Assembly: GCA_003971905.1 (NCBI GenBank)
Contig: RSEE01000118.1
Span: forward strand, 1-64,000
DNA from: Moniliella sp. 'wahieum'
Lineage: Eukaryota > Basidiomycota > Moniliellomycetes > Moniliellales > Moniliellaceae
Reading direction: 5' to 3'
Length of the DNA stretch: 64,000 bases
Shown here: in pieces, positions 1 to 10,489 of the stretch
Numbering within the stretch: position 1 is the stretch's first letter
How the letters are laid out: every line of letters starts with the position of its first letter
The notes under the pieces: generated by a model
Database searches by the model: none
What the model was told of the DNA's origin: nothing
Seen by the model: the letters and a program-made list of their open reading frames with translations, nothing else
Made by a program: the position numbers and the translations under genes

Positions 1-200
1 CCCACCCTAACCTAATCCTAGGGGAGGGCGAGGGTAGATAGCGAGCTACCCGAAGGGGACAGAGTTATGCCGAGGCGATAGCTCGCTATAAAATCGTCCG
101 CTCTATGCAGCATATGCCCTCCGTTTTTCGATTGGACCACCCGTTCAAAAGTTACACCCCCCCATCCCTAACCCTACCCAACCCGACCCACCCCATCCGT
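1..200. repeat. Degenerate telomere-like C-rich tracts
   Basis: Short imperfect CCCTAA-like runs occur at about 1-20 and again at about 160-200 (ccctaaccctaccc and neighbours). They are diverged and are not a clean telomere array. Together with the repeat-rich block that follows they suggest a subtelomeric or interstitial telomeric position. Other explanations are simple C-rich sequence. Confidence 0.35.
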
Positions 201-450
201 CGTATCTCAGCCGTGCACGGTCCGTTCGACCTCAGATTTCACACACCCAGTCCAGAGGGTGCCCTTCCATACGTCTTCCCCTTCCAATTGCCATTTGTGT
301 GCCGGCGAAGCGCCTAAGCCGAGGAGCGCAACATGCCGAACGTCAGCTCAGTCGTCGGCTGACCGCATGCCCTGCTTGAAGTAACTAGTAAGTCCCCACT
401 ATTGCCTCCTTGCTCATCGCTGACTGTCCTGTGTGAAGATATGATGTGCC

Positions 451-684
451 TTGTGGGATGTACGTGTCCCTATCTACTACGTTGCGAAACCGCAGCCTAG
501 GGAACGGGCTAGGCAATTATGGCGGGGCAAGAAGGTTTGTACGACGACGATGCACCCTCGACAATGCGAGTGGTGCTCCCGCTTCGGGCATGCGGCAGCG
601 GTCTGCCAACAAGTGGCGACCGGGGGCAAGAAGTGCGGCCTGTGCCGCATCCCCGGCACCAACGCGACCAATGCCAAGACCTGA
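451..684 (+). pseudogene. Retroelement ORF1/gag-like fragment with CCHC zinc knuckle
   Basis: A 77-codon open frame carries a perfect C-x2-C-x4-H-x4-C zinc knuckle at 565-606 (CEWCSRFGHAAAVC), followed by a second CxxC (CGLC). CCHC knuckles are typical of the nucleic-acid-binding ORF of retrotransposons. The DNA just upstream (about 480-520) matches segments at about 10,034 and 15,118, which lie upstream of the two reverse transcriptase copies, so this is the 5' part of another copy of the same element. Its own RT is not recognisable downstream. The fragment is broken after 684. Confidence 0.55.
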
Positions 685-699
685 TTGATGCGTCGATCA

Positions 700-2400
700 G
701 GGCGATTGCTCGCAAGACAGGGATGCCCCTGAGGAAGTCGAATGCAGCGCAGAAGACGTCGTGGCGAACGGGTCGGAGCGAATCGGAGTGGCAGCGCCGG
801 CTGCCGCTTTGGATGTGTCCCGGACAAGCGCGCATGGTTCATCTGGAAAGAAAACTTGGTCGTGTTTACTCCTCCCCCTCCGAGTTGGAGGGGGAGCCTT
901 TTGGAGGCGGTCAAGACGCCAGCGAGGCCCGCGACTGGGGCGATCGTGGTCATGGGGCGTCAATTGGGCCGGTACGCCGGTCGACGCGGAGGGCAGCGCT
1001 CAATGCTGTCTTCGTGCGCAGGGCTGCCGTTGCGGAGGCGGCCTTGGTCCCCTTGCCTGGTGGATCCGACGATGGGTTGGAGTCGGGCAAAGAAGGAGGG
1101 GACGGAGTGGGAAGCGAGGGGGGTGGATCGGAGGGCGAGGAGGCCGGCAGCGAGGGCGAGACGGCCAGCTCGGGGCGGGGGCCTGCTCGAGGCGGCCTCT
1201 GGTCCATCCCCCCCCCGTCTGACCCCTGGCGAAGCTCCTTTCCAGGGCAAGGAAAACAGTGCCATGTTCACCAACGTCGCCTGGGGCACCATGCTAGCGG
1301 GGATGCCCTTGTGGAACATCACATACGAGTCAATATCAATAGGCGCCGACCAACGCGACCCTCGATGTTATTGTCTCGCCACTGTCCCTCGCCGGCCTAT
1401 CTACCTGCAACCCGCCATGAAACGGTTTGCCACTGCGTAGGAGCGACTCTGGCATGAAAGTGGTGGCAAGTGGCCGCTGCAGCCCTTTTATGAGTCCCCA
1501 TCGGCCCTCATACCGCCCTGGCCCAGCTCTCGCAACTGAGTGCCGATGACTATGCCACGAATCGGCAGTGGTTGGACGAACGGCTCTCCCCAGCCCTGGC
1601 GACTCTAGACGATCTCAAGAAGGTCGATCAAAACCACAATCTCTGCCAAAGTGGCTGCCCTGGCTCGACTGTATTGGTACGTTCGATGACCCGTCCATCC
1701 GTTGGGATGCTCTTCTTCCTTCCTGGCACCCCGCCGCGGTAACAGGTGCGACGAAAGGGGGTGAAAGGAGAGAAACAGCGCGAGGAGGAAGACTTGCTAA
1801 CCCGCACATCTCTCAGCAGGAGCAGATGGGCACCATCCCAACTTCACAACTGCATAAGATGATGCACTCTCTTCTTTGCCCGATACACTGTTGATCTCAA
1901 TACCTCAACTCCCGTATTGGTCAGCACGCGACGGGGGAGCGGGGACCACAACGTGTTACAACAACTGGAATGATACGGAGAACCCACTGGCGCATCTGGC
2001 GGCCAAGAACGTACGTATACGATGATGATCTTTTCAGGGTCGTGGCGCAGCCTCACTAGAAAAAGAACCGGAGGGGATGATATACTTACTGGATTCGCTT
2101 TGCCTTAACAGTTTGACCAAGCTTCGCAAGATGCCGAGCATTGGACGGCCAAGCTGTTTGTCGCCATGGAAGGCACTGCCCACCCCCCAAAGCAGCAGCT
2201 CCCTTGAATAATAGAGCTACCTTTGGCTGGAACACTATGCATGGCTCAGTGTTGACTAGCACCTCCGTGCTTCATCCCTTGCCGCCTCATCTTCCTTTGC
2301 TCCAGCTACGAATGTTCCTCTTGACTGGGATACCCGGGTGTGGCAAGGCTGCCGTCGGCACTGTTCGCGTAGGCCTGTCTCGGCCCTGCTGCCCCACATT
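700..2400. other. Decayed repeat sequence without recognisable gene
   Basis: Long overlapping open frames occur on both strands at 700-1450, but they are rich in Gly/Arg/Glu or Pro/Ser, as expected from G+C-rich sequence, and show no family motif. The stretch follows the zinc-knuckle fragment and is probably the degraded body of the same retroelement. Nothing at 1450-2400 can be assigned. Confidence 0.4.
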
Positions 2401-2409
2401 GTGATGGCG

Positions 2410-2461
2410 GTACGTTACCCACGTTCTCTTGTACTGTCCAAATTACTGACAACAATAGCAG
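2410..2461 (+). repeat. Intron-like cassette, type I
   Basis: A 52-nt segment with donor GTACGT, ACTGAC branch-like motif and CAG end. The upstream flank (ttgtgatggcg) resembles the flank of the cassette at 6,740. Confidence 0.5.
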
Positions 2462-2699
2462 CTCAAACACCGCACCAAGGAACCTGCCTGGATCAATACC
2501 CCTTTTCCAGGCATACGAGCGTACGCGGTGGCAATGGAGGCACTGCCCCACTTGACGATGGGCAGCTACTGTGGCAAAGAAAGTACCCGCTCCACTCCCC
2601 CTTCGGTGGGGTCTGCTCGGACGATCCTGATTGCCATTTGGCCGGGCAGGGACGTGCGAAGGCGGTGTCGGACCTGCATCCGGGTCTTTAGCGGCCGGG

Positions 2700-4360
2700 C
2701 GCCGCCCCTACGGGATAGCCAGCTGCTTCTGGGCAACACGGCGGACGCCTTTAACGCCGTCTGCAGCGCTTCTGGCTGCAGTGCGGGTCTGGAGCGGCTG
2801 CTGCTCGTGCGAAAGGGAGAGACTAGGTTGGTAGTTTTTTGGCCGCAACGAGAGATGTTAGGCGACACACAGCGAGCACCCGACGAACAACAACAATCGA
2901 CCGCCTCGGCGCTCGGCCCTCGCGGAGTCCGAGGAGCAGCTCGCAGGGCAACGCCATGGACATGGCCTCGACGCGAAGCAGCTGCAGAGCATGGTGCTTG
3001 GCGGGACAACGGCCAAGGGGGTAGCCCAATGGCTGCTGCGGCGGGGACAACGGGGACGACGGCGGTGGAGGCATGAGTGGGGGACGAGACGCGAGGGGAG
3101 GCAGGATGCAGCACCAAAAGGCGCGCTGCGTGTCGGATGGGCGGGTCGGTAAACAAGGCGCCGCTTGCGTGGTTCGCTGTGCTGCCGAGCGTGGCAAACG
3201 CCTACTGCTGTCCCCAAGAATCCGCAGCGCAGGTTGGTTCGTGGCCAGGTCCGGCCGGTAAGGACGGGCCAACCAAGGAGGGGGTACATGGGGCGCGCAG
3301 CCGCGCGCGGCGAGGGTCCAGTCGCGGGAGTGTGGTGCCGATATGGGTGCGGGTGTCCCCCCGGCACCGCGCTGGGCCGCTCTGTTTCGCGGCGAGGGTT
3401 GCGTCGTCGCGTGGTGGCCGCCGCGTCGGTTGGCGCGCCCACGCAGTTGCAATTCATCCACATTGGCTGCGGCCACCACCTACAACCCTAGCACCGCACT
3501 GAATTTCATCTCGTCGCGTCTGCGCGGCTTTTGCTTCTACGCCACCACCAGCACTGTGGGGCCGCTGCTGCAGCTCGCGTCCTAGCTTTTCTCTCGCTGT
3601 ACATCAAGCCGGATGCGTGCTCATGAGAGGTGGCGTCCCTTGCTTCCGCTTCTTGCTGCCCATCGGTATCCATGCAGCGCTCGATACCAGTGCACGGCTG
3701 GGACGAAGGCCTAGGCGATGGTCCGCAGCAGCAGCATGCCGAGCAGGACACGCTGTTCCTTCACCCGCCCACCTCGAGTCGTCGGTACAACGAACCGGGC
3801 CTTGCCTGCAAACGTGAATCGTGTTCTTCCCGAATCGGCCGCTTCTGCTCAAAGGGCAGGCGACACGATGCATAGCGGGATGCAAATCAACCTGAAGATG
3901 GCCCACCCATGGGGTCCTGACAACTGGATTCTGCGTGGGGTGGCAACGAGGGCGGCAGCAGGGATAGCCCGCTCCCCTTTTCTGGTCAGCAACATGCCTC
4001 GTGCACACCTCTCAGAGCCACAGCGCCCCAACCAAACCGCAACACCACTCCCCGATGATTCCTTTCCTGGTACTTTCCGCCCTGCCATTTGCGTTGCTTC
4101 CCACCTGGGCCAACGGCGGCGCGCCAGAACTTGACCTCACTCCCCGATGGAGCGCCGACAGCCCGCTTGTATCGGTTTTAGTTGTCTCCCCAAATCGGCC
4201 GTGCTCGGGCTCCCAAGAGCAACCATTTGCTACAAACCGGCTTGGTGGCAACTGGCGTGCCCAGGAGAAGTGGACCATTACTCCTGGCATGGGTATGAGC
4301 TTTACCTTTGCAACGCGGGTGCCAACAATGACGACATTCCGGTATTTTTGCCAGCAGCTG
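2700..4360. repeat. Decayed repeat unit, copy A
   Basis: Segments here match the two better preserved units. The text around 3,610 (gccggatgcgtgctca) recurs at about 7,444 and 13,482, and the text around 3,866-3,915 (gcgggatgcaaatcaacctg) recurs at 7,556 and 13,596. Similarity is patchy, and no open frame keeps a recognisable domain. Copy boundaries were judged by eye. Confidence 0.55.
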
Positions 4361-4364
4361 CACT

Positions 4365-4738
4365 GGTAAGGTTGGGTTGGATATGGGGCCCTCCATTGCT
4401 GTGAGGCTGCTCGTCCCACTGCTTCCTCCATCGACGAACGAAGCTGGGCTCTTATCGCTCATGTCCTCCATGACCAAGACGGGTTACGCTTCCATCAAGG
4501 TACACTGCGACGCGGCGTGGCATCTCGTCGTTTGCTTCTGTTGCGTTTACATCCGCAAAAGCCTGTCGCACCGCCGCCTTCCTTTCGACCTTACGGCCAT
4601 GCGGAATTGCTAGACCTGCGAATCCTTTTTACGCTGTCTTGCACGGCGTTGGTACCGCTATACCCAGTATGTGTTTCTCTGGTACGAAAGTACCCATGCC
4701 TTGCTCTACTGTGATATACTGACCAGTGCACTAAACAG
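4365..4738 (+). pseudogene. RT downstream segment, copy A, ending in type II intron-like cassette
   Basis: The sequence from about 4,365 aligns with 12,150-12,510, just downstream of the intact-looking RT, and with 16,167-16,480. Shared words include ccattgctgtgaggctgctcg and ttacgctgtcttgcacg. In all three copies one frame gives related peptides such as PPPSFRPYGHAE here and PPPSFFPYCHAE at 16.4 kb. The final part (4,682-4,738) is an intron-like cassette with GTACGA, ATACTGACC and CAG. Confidence 0.55.
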
Positions 4739-5215
4739 GTCCAAATTTATCTTGCCGGAAACGAATAGCCGATGAAAACAAGAAAGAAAGTCATCACCCC
4801 GCCATCTGCAGAGGTATCGCCTGCGCACCAGATTCATCACCCTGCCAGGCAACGACAACTTCGGGTGGTGGGGGGGGGCTGCCAGGTCCTGCCGCCCTAC
4901 GTGGACCGGGGGCGTTTCCAATGAACACAATGGGCACGTTTTGCAAGAGAGCTTGGGGTCTATTATAAAGACGTGGATCGAACCATCGCCAGCGCATACC
5001 GCGACGTTGTGTCGATGAAGGAGACGCGCAACCGGAGATGGCCTCGGCTTGAGGGATGGGGGGCAGCATAGTGGTGTGAGACCAACAGAAGGAGGAGCTG
5101 TGCTACTATGGTCACCCCTCAGGATGTACCTAGTCGCGCTGCACACTTCTCTCGGTGATTACCCATCCAGGATGGGCCCAGTTCGCCAACTTTGTTGGTG
5201 TGGATGCCGATGCTT

Positions 5216-5279
5216 GTACGTGGTCCATCTTCTTCTGTTGTGGCCCAAGTTGCTGACAGTTCTCATCGATCAAGCGCAG
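5216..5279 (+). repeat. Intron-like cassette, type I
   Basis: GTACGT, TTGCTGAC and CAG over 64 nt. The flank tttgttggtgtggatgcc is shared with the cassette at 12,978. Confidence 0.5.
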
Positions 5280-5369
5280 CACTGGAGGCAATAGGATCAG
5301 ACGCGTCATGCAGCCCTCCAACTTTTCACGTCAACGCCCCTCACCCAGTTGTTCAAAGCACCAATTGGG

Positions 5370-5860
5370 GGTATGCCGATACGGCACTTCCCTGTTGACC
5401 ATCGGCGCTGCACCACCAGCCAAGGCAAGGAATGCTTCACACCCCCGCAGGTTGTGCCTTAATGGAAGGCCCCCAGGTTGCCAACGAGGAGCACGTGCTG
5501 TTCGATGCTGTTCTGTTATGCTGGGCCATTCCGGACGCAGAAAAACGGGTGCTGGGGGCGAGCGGCCACCGCGGGCTGCCATCCGCACAGTCACAGCACT
5601 TCGAAAAAAGATGGGGGTCGGCGGCGACAGGCTTGTCTGCTGCCAGAGAGCGCGTTTGTTGACCGAGCAGGCCGCCCCAGCCGCAGTTCTCTGGCTTCAC
5701 CCGTGCACGAGACCAGGCTCGTCGTGGCCATGCGGGGGGATGATGGGCGCCGCATCTCGAAGCCCTGAAGAGGATGCAGATGGTGTGGTTAGCGTCAGTG
5801 AACCTCGCTCTCGATTGAATATGGATAATTGATGCGACGCTTGACTCGCCGCGCTTGCCG
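5370..5860. repeat. Repeat segment shared with 7.74-8.06 kb and 13.74-14.06 kb
   Basis: The end of this segment (cctgaagaggatgcagatgg, then the ctctcgattga tract) recurs with few changes at about 7,960-8,050 and 13,980-14,060. Here it directly follows the type I cassette at 5,216, so the intervening ~700 bp present at 13.04-13.74 kb are missing from this copy. Confidence 0.6.
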
Positions 5861-6700
5861 ATCGGCTGGGCTGTCGACCACCCCCGAACCGGGGCCGTGT
5901 CGGAGCGAAATCTCAGCGTCGCATCTTCTGTCTTCCACTCCCTGATCATTCGCCACTCCCTCATCATTCACATTTCCTCCTTCCTCCTCCCCCCACCATC
6001 GGCCCCCCGGTGCTGCTGGGCCAGGTACCCACACGGCGAGCTCCTGGTACGGCTCTTGCGTCATCCCCTTGTGCATGCAAAGATAGCGGCTGTCATCGCG
6101 ACAGCCGTCGTTGGAGCAGCGGCCCAATTAGTCGCTCGAATTGTCTCGTTCTACCTGTCCCGCAACAATCACTGTCCCAGCCAGCGCATGTGTACCGCAG
6201 GTCCTAACCAAGAGAAGCAAGGCGGCGGGTATGCCATCCCCTCAATCTGGTCTGGCTTAATGGCCTCCGGACCATTTTGTCCCAAGTGGATCTAAGCTGT
6301 CTTGCTCGTGCTTGCTCGTGCGTTACGTGCACATCTAAGGCACATCATCTTGGGGAACTCGTTGCTGGCATTGCATCCGGGAGACCCAAACATGTCCATC
6401 TATTCATTGCGACTGCCCGACATATATCGCAGCGATCCCGCCACACAGACGCCTCTGAACCCCAGCGCCCAAGGAACATCATTCGCCATCAAACGGCCTG
6501 GCGACTGCAATGTTGGAGACTGGTTCCGCTATTCTTCCAGTGCGGCGGCGCAGCTTCATGAGGCCCTGGTACTGTTTTCGTGCAGTGTTGTACACCTTGT
6601 CCATGCCCTACAAATGTGGCGCGATGTCGCCGCCGTTCCCAACGATAGGATTAGCTGCTGTCGCTATGGGCGGTATCTCTGAAACTCTTGGTGCGCACAT
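5861..6700. other. Unassigned spacer within repeat block
   Basis: I found no match to the neighbouring modules and no open frame with a recognisable domain. Confidence 0.3.
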
Positions 6701-6739
6701 GCGTTTCGACGAAGCTTGCTGGCCCAGATTGTGACGATG

Positions 6740-6798
6740 GTACGTTGCCCCGCTCTATTGTACTCTCTTGTGGTGCGAGTTGCTGACAACCGACGCAG
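6740..6798 (+). repeat. Intron-like cassette, type I
   Basis: GTACGT, TTGCTGAC and CAG over 59 nt. It opens the better preserved unit that runs to about 9,030. Confidence 0.5.
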
Positions 6799-7637
6799 AC
6801 CGAACACAGTGCCAGCAGCAATTGGGACGAACGTGCTTGCGCAAAGAAACTGGCTGTATCAATGCCTCTCAGCCAGAGCATGCGACGCGTACGCGGTGAA
6901 AGTGCAGGCACTGTTCCGCTTGACGCCGCCCTCGCTAGGCAAGTGCGCGCACTGCTCTCCCCTTTGTTGTACGGAAGGCGTGGGTTGGGGTTTGGACAGC
7001 AAGGGACGTGCGAAACCAGTATCCTTCGCGCTCCACCCGCCCGCTTCAGCAGCTGTGCGCCAGACCTGCGTGGCAGCGAGCTGTGTCTGGCCAACACGGC
7101 GGGCACCTTGCCGCCGTCGGCAACGCTCCCTGCTGCAGTGCAAGTCTACAGGGCTGCTACGGCGGCAGCGGACAGCCGAGCAGCCCCGCAAGCAGCAGCA
7201 ATCGACTGCCTCTCCGCGAGACGCGCAGAAAGGGCTGTTCCCGTCGTGGGGTTAATGTTAAACGTGCGTTTGCCGCCGCGCTTGGCGCGCAGAAGCTCCT
7301 CCACATTGGCCGCGGCCACACCGTCCAAGCCCCCCCCCGATTCTGGCCTGGCTGCGTTTAGGACCGCTTTGCCTCTCCACGACCAACCCGCTGGGACTCT
7401 GCTATGGCTCATGTCCTTGCTTCCTTGTCGCGCTGCGCACCAAGCCGGATGCGTGCTCACGGGAGCCCACCCCTCGGCTCCGCTTTTTGCCGTCCATCCT
7501 TGTCGATGCAGTGCCTGAACTGGCATCGAGAGCGCGGTTGCGTTACTGAGCTCGACATGATGCGCAGCGGTGGAATGCAAATCAACCTGGAGGCGACCCA
7601 CCCATGGGATGCCGTATCTTTGATGGTGGTGATTCCT

Positions 7638-7700
7638 GTACGTGTCCATCTCCTTCTGCTGAAACCCAAGTTGCTGACGTTTCACCTTAGCTGGACGCAG
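7638..7700 (+). repeat. Intron-like cassette, type I
   Basis: Flank ggtggtgattcct, then GTACGT, TTGCTGAC and TAG or CAG. It is paired with the shorter cassette at 13,668 in the duplicate unit. Confidence 0.55.
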
Positions 7701-8535
7701 CACCAGAAGCAATATGTGCTCACACAAGCAACCATTAACTCGTCACGTCCACGTCCCCCCAGCCAGTTGGGCAAGGTGCCAATACAGGGAATATTGGCAA
7801 AGGCAGGGCACGCCTTCCGCCCCTGCAGATGCGCCGGCAGCGAAGGCCTCTACGACTGGCGAAGAGCAGAAGCTGCTCGCTGCTGCTGCGTTGGGGAATG
7901 GGCGCGTAGAACAGGTCCGGGGGGGGGGCGTGGCTGCTCTTCATTACCCTCATTGGACCCCTGAAGAGGATGGAGACGGGGTGGGTAGTGTCAATGAGCC
8001 TCACTCTCGATTGGATACTGATCGTGGATGTGACTGCCTCGCTGGACGCGTTTGTTGATCAGGTGAACTGGCGGCCACCACTTAACCCGAGCTATGCCAA
8101 AGTGAATCCTCCACCTCGTCCCTTTTGTTCGCCTCTCGCAGCAGGGCTGTCGCCCCATTGCGCTTCCCTTTGTTCTCCCCTCCCGAAGTCACGCCCCCCA
8201 CGCCTCCGCTGCCCGCACAGACCGGCCAGGTCCTCACCCAGTATGGCTGGGTGTTCCTTAATATGGAACCCGCATTGATCCCCACCCGAAACTGATCGAA
8301 AATGCGTCGAACTCTCGGCCTGGTCCCAGCAGCAGCCCCAAGCGCTTCCCCAACTCACTCCCGGTGCTGGCCGTAATGACCTCCACGACGCACAAGCCGT
8401 TCCGCACAGCGAACGCATTGCTCACCTCAAGCTTGCTGCCGCCGACCGTCAGCGCCATTCATACTAAAGACGAAAACAATTATCCGCACGACCCTACTCA
8501 ATACCAGGGCCATGATTCGCTCTACTGCTTTACAT

Positions 8536-8598
8536 GTACGGCGACGACCCCATCCACACTTCCTCTGGTATGATATACTGACCGACGCGCTTGTGCAG
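8536..8598 (+). repeat. Intron-like cassette, type II
   Basis: GTACGG, ATACTGACC and CAG over 63 nt. It is nearly identical to the cassette at 14,544, which starts GTACGA. Confidence 0.55.
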
Positions 8599-9233
8599 GC
8601 CGAAACGTACAGGCACGGGAATACAGACGGAGATGGATAATCAAGAATGTCCGAGAACTAGGGCAAGGACATGGATCAAATCAGTGCCCGCTTCTCATTT
8701 ATGTGGAAGATGTTAGTGGTTCCTTTGGAAGCTGCCAAGTCATATGCTTCCAGGCTCCGCCTCGTCTTAGGGGCCACTATCCTACTGCTGCATATTAGAG
8801 CACTCTCTCCTCTCCCAGATGGGAATCAAGTCCAAGGGAGAGTGGGGCAGATTGTGCGCGGCTGGACATTTCGTCGCAGAAGGCGATCGAGGCAAAGGGC
8901 CCGAACAAGAAAAGGTTCCAAAACGCAGCGTACAAAATGTGCAAACGCAAGTGCCAAGAGCCTGGACTTCTGCATTGGGGATTGTATCACCTGACTGATA
9001 CCCTTGCGAGTCAAGAATGTGGACCAAACCACTCGCTACCCCTACCTAAATGGCCTCCTGTTGCCCCACCGATTGTTCATTTTGCGGCTCGTGCTTGCAG
9101 CAACCCCTCCGCCATCTGTTTCGCTCGAGGAGGAAAAACGGATCTGGCACGGACCAAATTCCCCTGGGTAGGTGAGCAGCAATGGCACCAGGCAACTCAT
9201 CCGGGGCGACGATAGGGGCAATGTGGTCGGTCA

Positions 9234-9990
9234 ATGATAGGATCAAGTTGGCATCCCGATGCCCGTCGCTTTGGGCAGATCAGTCTTGCTCTCTCCTCTT
9301 GGCTTACCTCCACAGGCCAACGCAACACCATGGGCAGCGAGACGAACGTATGGGTGGACCAGGTGATCGGCAGCCAACGAGATTGCCCCTCATCCTGGCA
9401 AAAGGAAAAGAAGACGGTTTTGCTCGCCCACCAGTATACGAAGCTGCTGCCTCCTGTGACTATATCGCTCGGCCCCTGGCTGATCGAGAAAGCAGAAGCG
9501 CTCGATCCCAGCTGGAGGGCGGTGGTGCCCTCAAATCCAACGTTCACATTTCCTGGCCACGGGGTCATGACTGGGTTGCGGGACATTCCGGCCACGATAG
9601 TAGAGCCCGAGCCATCAAGAACCCGCAGCGAGTCGGGCGCTCCTACTGTCGCCGCACTAAGATCGCGATGGCAAACGCAGGTGCTCCAAAGAGCCCATCC
9701 ATATCCAACGGCCTAACCCCTTCGTCCTTGGGAGGCAAGACACGCGACCCCTTTCTACGTTGTATTTGCCATCCGCTCGCCGCCGTCCTGAGGCACACGC
9801 GCTGTCTAAGGAGATTAACACCTTGTTCGACATAGAGGCCAAAGCAAAGAACCAACGTACAATCCTTGTGCAACGAGTGCGTAGCTCTGTTCCCTTGGTC
9901 TTCGCTGTGGGTGACTACACCTGTGGTTACACTTCCGCTATGCAAGCTAAGGTATACGGGTCACCCCATCCAAACGCGCTGCCCCTGTAA
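9234..9990 (+). pseudogene. Coherent coding stretch upstream of zinc-knuckle remnant
   Basis: A 160-codon frame (9,234-9,716) continues, after a frame change, into a 76-codon frame (9,760-9,990). Both have balanced amino-acid composition (for example GSETNVWVDQVIGSQ and VFAVGDYTCGYTSAMQ), unlike the Arg/Pro-rich shadow frames nearby. It lies immediately before the decayed zinc-knuckle segment at 10,034 and the RT, which is where ORF1 of a non-LTR element would be. I recognise no domain, so the retroelement assignment rests on position. Confidence 0.4.
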
Positions 9991-10019
9991 GTCATGCATT
10001 CAGGTGCTTTGCTTGATTT

Positions 10020-10300
10020 CTCTGCCGTCCATGTTGCAAACCCACAGCCTAGGAGCCGGACTAGGTATTTGCGGTCCTTGGGCTGCCCAAGAATGCAAGA
10101 CGAGCAAGATGTGTATTCACAGAACGTTGTGGATCGTGTGCGCTACTTTGGCTACGAATGTGTCCAAGGCACTCTTGAATGGAGATGGAGCGGGCAATAC
10201 AAAACTTGTTCCTTCTCCACGTTTCCACCGCCACCTTCCCCGCCTTGCCCGCCGTCTGGAGGTCGTGGCGAATCATGTGGCCCCCTTCCGTGCTGCGCGT
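10020..10300 (+). pseudogene. Decayed zinc-knuckle region, copy 2
   Basis: Starts with gttgcaaacccacagcctagg, matching about 480 and 15,118. The frame reads LGCPRMQDEQDVYSQ and then a YFGYECVQ stretch that aligns with the knuckle of the first copy, but the Cys/His ligands are largely lost. It is followed directly by the RT-bearing region. Confidence 0.5.
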
Positions 10301-10489
10301 GAACTAGGCCGGTGGGAACTAGCGTAACACCAACAGCTCAGGCGCGCACGCGCTACGCCAGGCAGTCGGTGCCGGCTGTGCCCAGCCCAATCAGGCAGCC
10401 GAAGCGGACCACCGGCAGTTCCGATTCGGATCCATTCGAGTGGTGGAGTGCGCTGTGCCCTCGCCGCCGGGCAGCACAATGGTGCGGCG

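Larger units (their letters stand above)
7100..9030 (+). repeat. Duplicated unit, copy B (partner at 13.15-15.00 kb)
   Basis: The segment is collinear with 13,150-15,000 at an offset of about 6.01-6.05 kb. Checked anchors are agggctgttcccgtcg (7,231 against 13,284), tgatatactgacc (8,571 against 14,580) and gggaatcaagtccaaggg (8,821 against 14,874). The last anchor also resembles the RT stretch at 11,255, so the unit's end derives from a reverse transcriptase. No intact frame remains. Confidence 0.75.

Noticed and set aside
519-1457. 312-codon open frame (and overlapping frames on both strands) as a host gene
   Set aside because: Composition is dominated by Gly/Glu/Arg/Ser from G+C-rich DNA, several frames are open at once, and no family motif is visible apart from the upstream zinc-knuckle fragment in another frame.
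2823-3479. 200-218-codon minus-strand open frames
   Set aside because: Arg/Pro-rich shadows in a repeat copy. The matching segments at 7.1 and 13.2 kb do not keep these frames.
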